A DNA stretch of 64,000 nucleotides, from the NCBI GenBank assembly GCA_963678705.1, contig OY783208.1:2232001-2296000 (forward strand). Reading direction: 5' to 3'. Both the position numbers and the translations under genes were made by a program. The notes beneath the pieces were generated by a model. The model was given only the letters and a program-made list of their open reading frames with translations, did no database searches and was not told the DNA's origin. Below are positions 56,513-64,000 of this stretch, piece by piece. Position 1 is the stretch's first letter. Each line of letters starts with the position of its first letter. Source of the stretch: Panorpa germanica (lineage: Eukaryota > Arthropoda > Insecta > Mecoptera > Panorpidae).

Positions 56513-57232
56513 CTAAGCACTTTTATCTACATGAGTTTTTTGATGAATCTTTAAATAACGAGCTTGTGAGAAAACTTTATTACACACAGTGCAAGAAAAT
56601 ATATTTCCACCAGAATGTGTGGCTTTATGACGTCTTAAGCTGGATGGATCAGAAAACGTTTTATTACATTCATTACAAACAAACGGCTTTAAACCAAAAT
56701 GTATGTTTCTGTGTCGTTTTAAAGAAGAAAGTTGACTAAACGTTTTATTACATTCACTACAAGAAAATGAATTTACTTCTAAATGTTTAGCTTCATGACG
56801 TCTTAATGTAGTTGGATAACTGAACGATTTATTACATTCATTACAAGTAAATAGCTTCAAACCTAAATGTGTTTTCTTATGCTGTTTCAAATGGCATGGA
56901 TATTTAAAAACTTTATTGCATTCATTGCAAGAATGTATTTGCTTAGCTGAATGCACCCGTAAATGATTTTTAATTTCCGCCCTATTGTCAAACGGTGTAC
57001 TACATACATCACAAATATAAGGCTTCATTGCGGTTGAAACAACATTCGGTTCCAACTTAATAAAATAATCGTTGTGTCGTGGTAAAATTACAGCCTCCCC
57101 TAAACCATCATCTTGTTCTTCTTTAATTTCAGCTGGTTCTTTGACAACTTCTTCGTTTATTTCTATTTTAATGTCTTTGTTTAGATTTATTGTATTAAGT
57201 TTTATTTGCTTGGATTTATTATACTCCTCCAT
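56513..57232 (-). CDS. G14: six-finger C2H2 protein, beta type (239 aa)
   Basis: ATG at 57230-57232 (MEEYNKSKQ). This is the only intact beta gene here. The N-terminus has IKIE, IKEE and IKLE within the first 75 residues. Six fingers: DNRAE, KYPCH, SYPTT, QLSS (CSECNKTF), DPSS, QARY; ends VDKSA. It is 252 bp shorter than G3, so three middle fingers were removed, including the one that carries the nonsense codon in G3. No clear promoter: MITE-A begins 340 bp upstream. Confidence 0.92.
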   Translation of the reverse strand: MEEYNKSKQIKLNTINLNKDIKIEINEEVVKEPAEIKEEQDDGLGEAVILPRHNDYFIKLEPNVVSTAMKPYICDVCSTPFDNRAEIKNHLRVHSAKQIHSCNECNKVFKYPCHLKQHKKTHLGLKLFTCNECNKSFSYPTTLRRHEAKHLEVNSFSCSECNKTFSQLSSLKRHRNIHFGLKPFVCNECNKTFSDPSSLRRHKATHSGGNIFSCTVCNKVFSQARYLKIHQKTHVDKSA

Positions 57233-57572
57233 TATGGTACAATAATTTTAAAGTTTACTAAAAACAAAGAGAAATTTATTAAAACTTTAAAAAATTATAA
57301 ACAACGTGTTCAAACAAACATGTTCTTAAGTAATAAGTGAGGTTAAGTTGAATTAAAGTAACGACTTTTTCGTAAAAACTATTGCTTTCTAAAATATAAT
57401 GTTAATGTGAAAAGAATGATTGCATTTTAATTAATATGAATATTTTAATTACTTGTTATGAATTATTGATTTATATTTATATTATACACAAAAATATGAA
57501 GTAACAAGTGAACCCATACAAGTTTGGTTTTATACAGTTGTGTATCACTCGAGTTGTGAACCAGAACTGAAT
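57233..57572 (-). promoter_or_regulatory. G14 short 5' leader
   Basis: Acceptor-like TTTTTAG near 57258; no donor found before 57573. Confidence 0.35.
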
Positions 57573-58130
57573 GGGCTTGTGTCCTCATTTTTTAGTGGTC
57601 GGTTTTTCAATTGTTGATTGAACTTGATGTTAATAAATGTGTATTGGCGTGTCTATTTTATTAAATATCTAAATGTTGACGGAGATATAGCAATTAAAAG
57701 TTTGAATTGTAGTTTTACCGCTAGAAATGGTTGGACATATTTGTATGACGTGAAATGCATTTTAACGTCAGTTATTTGTTGAGTAGGTCAGTGCTGTGGT
57801 AATGTTCTGTAGCTGTTGGTAGTCGAAATAATCAAGTCAAATCAAAGAATAATAAGTTTTTATTTTATTTAACCCTGCTAAGGCAGACATAATATTGAAA
57901 TTTTATTGTTCCTTGAAATAGCTGTAAACAATATTTGATATTTTGATATATAAATACATATAGCAGAGATTTATAAGCTGTAAGGTTGGCAGCGGTTGTG
58001 ATGTCACATGCATTTGGAATGTGTACAACGTTGAATCCCTTTAATAATTAAAGAGACAAAATAACTTTTTTAATAGTTAATATCTCCTAACATATAAGGA
58101 GTTAAAAAATAATTGGACATTTGAGGTTCT
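57573..58130 (-). mobile_element. MITE-A, inverted
   Basis: Starts GGGCTTGTGTCCT at 57573; same variants as copy II (tatcactcgag flank). A short forward piece (58131-58246) leads into the LINE. Confidence 0.65.
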
Positions 58131-58246
58131 ATTATTTACAGCTATTTCAAGGAACAATCAAATTTAATATTATGTCTGCCTTAGCAAGGTTAAATAAAAT
58201 AAAAACTTATTATTCTTTGACTTGACTTCTATTCTACTAATCTAGA

Positions 58247-59405
58247 TCTATTCAAAACTCTTCTTACTGGACCAAAAAGAATAAACCTATTTTAATAAAT
58301 TAAAGAATCTAAATATACAAAGAAATTCCAAATCTCCTATATACTCTATTCCTTTTGAATCATTAATTAAACCTATGGATATATATATGAACACACAATT
58401 ATTGTCAAAATCATTTAATAATGCGATAAATAATGACATTTTTTTAAATCTAATGCATCAATTTAATACAAATTTTACAAAAATAATTTATACAGATGCA
58501 TTGGTCCATTGATTTAGAAAGAAATAAAGCAGGATTTGCTAAATATGAACAAATACATTTATTATTTGATAAATTTAAATGAAATAACAAAGTTAGCTCT
58601 TATACTGGAGAACAATTAGCAATATTAAAAGCATTGGAAATTAATGAAAATATCAACAATAATAAAATTATAATAATAACGGATTCTTTAAGTGTTTTAA
58701 AAAATTTAAATTCTAATGATCACAAATCAAATAATGATATTTTGACACGCAAAATTAAGGAGATGTATTTCAATTTAATAAATAAGAATAATACCATAAA
58801 ATTTATGTGGATACCAGGACATTGTGGAATAAGAGGAAACGAAATTGCGGATAAATTGGCAAAGGAATCAATAAATGTAGAAATTGAGATGAAAGTGAAA
58901 TTACCTTCATATGAAATTTTTAATATAATCAAAAAATTAAACTTCAATTTGAGAAACCAAGATTTCATTAACAAAAGTCAGTTAAAAGGAAGAGATTATT
59001 ATATGTTGCATCCAAATTTAAGTAAGAAGAGATGGTTTAGAAATGAGCCCCGTAAAATGATATCAACTATAATCAGAATCAAAAGTAATCATTGTAAAAC
59101 TCACCTGTCCAGCTCACCTGTACAAAATTAATATTAAATCTGACGATAGATGTCAATGTGGTGAAGAAGGAACTTTGGATCATATTATATTTGAATGCAT
59201 AAATTATAGTTTAGAAAGATCTAAATTCAATAGTGAAATATTAGATGTGATTAAAACTTTTACTGTTAAGACAAAATTTTTGTTAAGTGATTCAAAATTA
59301 ATTAGTGAATTATTTAAATATTTAGAAATTTGTAAAATAGAATTATAAATGTTAAATATGTTAAAAAATGTTTGATGGTGGCTAAGGCAAATAAATAAAA
59401 AATAA
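58247..59405 (+). mobile_element. LINE fragment, copy III
   Basis: Same truncation point; the translated stretch 58634-59131 is identical to copies I and II. Confidence 0.8.
58455..59346 (+). pseudogene. LINE RNase H domain relic, copy III
   Basis: Same lesions as copies I and II; 13-bp duplication near 59100-59122. Confidence 0.8.
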
Positions 59406-59798
59406 AATAACGCTTTTCTGTTATAAATTAGGATTTGTAAAATATAAATTAATAAGAAAAAAATAAAGATCATTTTTTAATTCACGTATTGAGCTAAAGG
59501 AAATAGAGGAAAACTACTGTATTTGCATTTGTTGAATAGTGCTTTTAATACTGTGTTTATCATGCTATACCTATAATAATATACATTATATTTCTTATCT
59601 TAATTATATTTATATTAAAGAAATGTAATTTATTTTCCATGACAGCTAATCTCAAAATCGTATATCTCTAATTATAAAACAAAATGTATAAACCAATGTA
59701 AATATGTAAAATAAGTACTTACGGTTCAATTTAAAGAAAACTTAATTTAACTCCTATATAATACAAGATAGTCAATTGTGAGAACACACCTAGAAACT
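59406..59798. other. Intergenic, 3' flank of G15
   Basis: Copy of 12471-12863; minus AATAAA at 59629-59634. Nothing else recognised. Confidence 0.4.
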
Positions 59799-60800
59799 TT
59801 ATTTAGGCTTTACACTTAAATGTGTTCTCATATGCAATTTTAAAGTATATAAACGACAAAACGATTTATTACAGTCATCGCAAGAAAATGGTTTTACAGC
59901 TAAATGTGTGTTTTTATGTCGTTTTAAACTAGACGATTGACTAAATGTTTTATTACACTCGTCACAAGAAAACGGCCTTGAACCCAAATGTGTGTTTTTC
60001 TGGTGTTTTAAACTTGATGAAAAACTAAACGTTTTATTACATTCGTCACAAGAAAACGGATATATATCTAAATGTGTGTTTTTATGCCGTTTTAAATTAT
60101 CTGAACGACTAAATGTTTTTTTACACTCGTCACAAGAAAACGGCCTTAAACCTAAATGTGTGTTTTTATGTTGTTTTAAAGTAGACGATTGACTAAACGT
60201 TTTTTTACATTCGTTACAAGAAAAAGGTTTTAAACCTAAATGTATGTTTCTATGTTGTTTTAAAGAAAATTGTCTACTAAACGATTTATTACATTCATCA
60301 CAAAAGAAAGGCTTCAAACCCAAATGTATGAGTGCATGAAGTTTTAATTGTGATGGGAATTTAAACGTTTTATTACATTCGTCAAACGAACATATTTCTT
60401 TTCCTGAATGCACTCGCAAATGTTTTATGATATCCGCCTTGTTGTCAAACGAGTTGTTACATACATCACAAATGTAAGGCTTCAGTTGCACATTTATTTT
60501 ATCACTTTCTGGTTGTTCATTATTCAGTTGTTCATTTTCCTGGCAACCAGCTGAGGGTTCTAAGGGTGCAATGGAGGAATCAGCATTGAGCTCCAACTTA
60601 ATGAAGTACGAATTGTGACGTGGTAAAATTGCAGCTTCCTCTGATTCTGTTTTTATTTCATCAGATTGCGGTGCTTCTCTAACGCATAGCCCCTCTTCTA
60701 TTTCTATTTTGATGTCTTTCTTTACATCTGCTGTTTCCATTTCTTCATGCAACCCCAAATCAGGTTCTAGTTTTATTTCTTGAGATTTCCAACCCTCCAT
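59799..60800 (-). CDS. G15: eight-finger C2H2 protein, alpha type (333 aa)
   Basis: ATG at 60798-60800. The predicted protein is the same as that of G4, including the two fingers with shifted ligands and the LSVKPK end. The four psi-K-x-E motifs are intact. As copy II (G12) has lost a finger, copy III resembles the more distant copy I here rather than its neighbour. UTR intron predicted at 60826-61511. Confidence 0.88.
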   Translation of the reverse strand: MEGWKSQEIKLEPDLGLHEEMETADVKKDIKIEIEEGLCVREAPQSDEIKTESEEAAILPRHNSYFIKLELNADSSIAPLEPSAGCQENEQLNNEQPESDKINVQLKPYICDVCNNSFDNKADIIKHLRVHSGKEICSFDECNKTFKFPSQLKLHALIHLGLKPFFCDECNKSFSRQFSLKQHRNIHLGLKPFSCNECKKTFSQSSTLKQHKNTHLGLRPFSCDECKKTFSRSDNLKRHKNTHLDIYPFSCDECNKTFSFSSSLKHQKNTHLGSRPFSCDECNKTFSQSSSLKRHKNTHLAVKPFSCDDCNKSFCRLYTLKLHMRTHLSVKPK

Positions 60801-62621
60801 CGTAGTACAACAATTTTAGAGTTTACTAAAAACAAGGTTAAGTTGAATTATTGTAAAAACTTTTAAGTAAAATATTAGTGCCTTGTAAAAATTATTGGAG
60901 CAAGCAGGATTAACAAGTCATTTAAATAATAATAAGACTTGAGACTCCAGACTTGATTGATGAACCTAGGACTGATTAATTGCCTGTCACCGATAAAACC
61001 TTGTTTTGAACAAAGCAAAAAACGGCACAAAGAATTAAAAGCAAAAAAGTTTGAGTTTTGAATCTTGCTTTTAACTTTTGCTGTATACGTTATTTCAATT
61101 CGTAACAATGACATATTCATTGTTTACAATACCTTTGTAAATATATTTTCGACATTATTTCTGGTAGTTATTCCATTCAGAAACTCCTTTTGTTTTGATT
61201 CTTATAAAAAAAACTACTGCGTTTTCGAATGTTTTATGGCAATTGTTGTATACTCAAATCTTGTACAAATCACTACATACTATGTATTATACAATTTGTT
61301 ATTTAGTAATACACAATATTAATGATTAAAGTTGACATTTTAAATTTGAGGTTAGATCAACACGTTAAGGTACTATGAAAGTGACAGTTTTAATTGGATT
61401 AAAACCAATTCAACTTATTACGATTCTTACCTTATGGTTTAAAAATGTCTTTTTTCTGATCTTGTCAATGAGTTATAGAAATATAAAATAATATATATAA
61501 TAAAAACTTACTGTATTGTTATGGAACTTGTTCTAACAAGGAGTTGCCGCTTTCTTCATATTAAAACTGATTACTTGGCGTCTTTTAACTTCTGATGATT
61601 TTGAAAAGCCTTATATTTTATAAATTAGACTACTTATGCCCGCTCCAAGATTTATTTAAGGTTTTCTGATAGTTTGTGTAACACAGCTTAATTTGGCAAA
61701 TATAGGCCTCAGAAGTTGCTAGGTAAGATGTTACAAAATAGGAGCCTTAGTATGTTTAGGAATTTAGAATAACAAAAATATACTTAATAAGTAATGCTGA
61801 TGATGACCTTCACAGTACGAAAATAAATGAAAGTAAGTACCAAGTATACTAAGTACATGTGTTTTAAAATATAAAGAACACAGCTAGCAAAATATTCGTT
61901 AATGTGCTGTGTACCAACCTTCAGATATTTCAAATATTTTACTTTTGTGTACGAAGGCGAATGTATAATCTCTTTTATACAACACACACGTATACCAGTG
62001 CAGCAAGTTACAAATAATGTATCCCATCAAGTTTTATATTATAATGATTGTTGTGAATATATTAGCATTTATTTCAATCAAAAATTAAAAAGCAATAGGC
62101 AAGCATATTTGTAATATCTCCTAAAATATGATGAGTTATTAAATAATAATTAGATATTTGAGGTGCTTGTAGCCACCTTTTGCAGTTTATAGAAATAAAG
62201 ACATGGTTCATAAGCCCATTCATTTTTGGCTTATTTAAAATAAATATATTTGCTAATGGTTTGTTTCTAAAATAATATAATAATAATAATAATAATAACA
62301 TTTGGTTTGTTACATTGATAATGACATTTATTGGAAATAATTTTATCTGTTTCTTTATTTTCATACATACATTGAAAATATAACATATAATATATATTCT
62401 TAAAAGATAATATATAGTTTTACTTATCTCAGAAACAACAATTCATTCATTTTACGTTCAAATTAATATAAAGTAAATATAAACTATCTCTTAAAGGAAT
62501 GTAGAATTAAAGCTGATATTACTTATGGGTAAAAAAACAAGTACTATTTAAGGAAGTTCCTTTCCTCATAGCCTATCAGTTAATTTTAGGCCTATCCCGA
62601 TATCTCTAGCACCTGGACACT
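60801..62621 (-). promoter_or_regulatory. G15 5' leader: UTR intron and promoter block
   Basis: Intron 60826-61511; TATA-like box 61608-61622. It shares tcattgtttacaat with copy I where copy II has tcaatgtttacaat. Confidence 0.45.
62271..62298. repeat. (AAT)n microsatellite, copy III
   Basis: Same length as in copy I. Confidence 0.8.
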
Positions 62622-62820
62622 TTATTGTAAATGAATTTTTTGATGTTGCTTTAAATTGGAAGCTCGTGACAAAAATTTATTACATGTAGTGCAAGCAAAT
62701 AGCTTCAAACCTGAGTGTGTGCTTTTATGTCGTTTTAAACTAAATGAATAACTAAACGTGTTATTACACTCGTCATAAGAAAGAGGGTTTAAACCTAAAT
62801 GTGTGCTTTTATGTTGTTTT
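62622..62820 (-). pseudogene. Two-finger relic, cysteine lost (copy III)
   Basis: Stop at 62622-62624; SYDEC as in copies I and II. Confidence 0.7.
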
Positions 62821-63224
62821 ACAGCTCATAAATCTCTGCTGTATGTATTTATATATCAAAATATCAAATATTATTTACAGCTATTTCGAGGAACAATCAA
62901 ATTTCAATATTATGTCTTTCTTAGCGGGGTTACATAAAATAAAAACTTATTATTATTTGACTTGATTATTTTGACTACCAACAGCTATAAAACATTATCA
63001 CAACACTGTTCTACTCAACAAATAAGTGAAGTTAAAATGCATTACACGTCATACAAATATGGCCGACCATTTCTAGCGCTAAAACTACAATTCAAACTTT
63101 TAATTGCTATATCTCCGTTAATATTTAGATATTTAATAAAATAGACACGCCAATACACATTTATTAACATCAACTTCAATCAACAATTGAAAAATCGACC
63201 ACTAAAAAATGAGGACACAAACCC
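62819..63224 (+). mobile_element. MITE-A fragment
   Basis: Copy III counterpart of 15884-16289; ends AGGACACAAACCC. Confidence 0.6.
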
Positions 63225-63546
63225 ATTTTTGTCAAGTATTTATTTTATACTAAAATAAGACTTTCATTTTCAAACAATACGATGGCTCTATCGTTTGTTG
63301 AACAAATAAGATGATATCTTTAGTTGGGATAAAATATAAAACAAAAATATTTATTTTTATCAGAGTTTATTTTATAAATCGTACACATACATAAAAAATA
63401 TTGTAAGACAAAACAATGAATAGTTTTCACAATTTCTGTCATATGATTCTAGTACAATATTTTGTTTTTAGTGGGGGTACGTACTTTTCCATCAGACGAA
63501 AGTATTAGTACGACTATTAAACAAAAGAAATGCTAGGAGAACATAC
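63225..63546 (-). terminator. 3' UTR and poly(A) region of G16
   Basis: Minus AATAAA at 63239-63244, 302 bases past the stop. Confidence 0.45.
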
Positions 63547-63926
63547 CTAAGCACTTTTACCTGCATGAGTTTTTTGATGGTTCTTTAAATAACGAGCTTG
63601 TGAGAAAACTTTATTACACACAGTGCAAGAAAATATATTTCCACCTGAAGAATGTGTGGCTTTATGAATTCTTAAGCCGGATGGATCAGAAAACGATTTA
63701 TTACATTCATTACAAACAAATGGCTTCAAACCTAAATGTATGTTTTTATGTCGTTTTAAACTATCTGAACGACTAAACGTTTTTTTACATTCGTTACAAG
63801 AAAATGGTTTTAAACCTAAATGTATGTTTTTATGTTGTTTCAAAGTAGATGAGTGACTAAACGTTTTTTTACATTCGTCACAAGAAAACGGGTTTAAACC
63901 TAAATGTATGTTTTCATGTTGTTTTG

Positions 63927-63928
<2 letters not shown>
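63547..63928 (-). pseudogene. G16: 3' end of an alpha-type C2H2 gene, interrupted
   Basis: Stop at 63547-63549 and the AGKSA end, then going upstream fingers QARY, DPSG, RSDS, HSST and part of one with KQHENIH. The frame stays open to the poly(T) at 63929. The unusual gttttgaattt at the break matches G5 at 17831, and from that point to the stop G16 is 840 bp (ten fingers) shorter. The RSDS finger has a CNECKKTF front where G5 has CDECKKTF, as expected from a join between fingers. The N-terminal half is absent: either cut by a retroelement or lost at an assembly joint. Confidence 0.8.
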
Positions 63929-63957
<29 letters not shown>

Positions 63958-64000
63958 TACAACATACATAATTTACAATCTGTCCTCGAAGAACAATAAT
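63929..64000 (-). mobile_element. Poly(A)-tailed insertion, 3' end
   Basis: A run of 25 T (63929-63953) is followed by attttacaacatacataatt. Read on the minus strand this is a transcript-like 3' end, tgttgtaaaataaaa then poly(A), inserted in the finger coding part. It contains AATAAA next to the tail. The body is outside the window; a LINE, SINE or processed copy is possible, or an artificial joint. Confidence 0.5.

Larger units (their letters stand above)
53760..63928. repeat. Segmental duplication, copy III (truncated)
   Basis: Continues from copy II head to tail. It resembles copy II in the inverted MITE-A and copy I from G15 onward, then ends at a poly(T) run. Confidence 0.9.

Noticed and set aside
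1-64000. CRISPR-like array from the regular 84-bp repeats
   Set aside because: The repeats are in-frame zinc fingers with no spacer/repeat alternation, in a eukaryotic sequence.
1-64000. tRNA or rRNA genes
   Set aside because: No cloverleaf or B-box-like sequence stood out; none could be supported by eye.

Overview
The window is eukaryotic, very AT-rich and probably from an arthropod (an insect is most likely; species not determined). It holds a tandem cluster of C2H2 zinc-finger genes. All sixteen gene copies lie on the minus strand, each with its whole coding part in one exon. Each copy with a complete 5' end begins with a short acidic N-terminal region that carries several SUMO-type psi-K-x-E motifs (IKLE, IKIE, IKTE, IKEE). 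A run of 6 to 28 fingers of exactly 84 bp follows, joined by an unusual linker (H-LGLKPF instead of H-TGEKPF). No KRAB, BTB, SCAN or ZAD-like domain is visible.

Layout from low to high coordinate, with G numbers used throughout: G1 (1-1130, broken and partial), G2 (3896-6577, 28 fingers), G3 (9358-10329, beta type, nonsense), G4 (12864-13865), G5 (16612-18621), G6 (23532-24533), G7 (27414-28577, the most divergent), G8 (31608-32947, frameshift), G9 (36672-37961), G10 (40739-41992), G11 (44689-45739, beta, 5' disrupted), G12 (48309-49226), G13 (51976-53733, nonsense), G14 (56513-57232, beta), G15 (59799-60800) and G16 (63547 to about 63928, cut by a poly(T) junction). 'Alpha' genes start MEGWKS; 'beta' genes start MEEYNKSKQ.

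A block of about 12 kb (G2 5' part, beta gene, dead LINE fragment, G4 type, G5 type) occurs three times as direct repeats: 6.6-18.6 kb, 42.0-53.7 kb and 53.8-63.9 kb. The last two abut, and their junction falls inside a gene. Between homologous copies, coding lengths differ by exact multiples of 84 bp (1, 3, 10 and 17 fingers), so finger gain and loss is the main change, along with scattered nonsense and frameshift lesions.

Between genes there is a recurring set of parts: a 5' leader with an intron of about 690 bp in the untranslated region (donor GTAAGT, acceptor TTTTTAG) and a TATA-like promoter block; a relic of the last two or three fingers of another zinc-finger gene; a fragment of a MITE with terminal inverted repeat GGGCTTGTGTCCT; and the 3' UTR of the next gene. 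Other mobile DNA includes four copies of one 5'-truncated LINE with an RNase H domain, a 626-bp MITE with TATATATATGTGGAAA ends, a fold-back repeat upstream of G7, and a poly(A)-tailed insertion at the right edge. No tRNA, rRNA, CRISPR or plus-strand gene could be supported.
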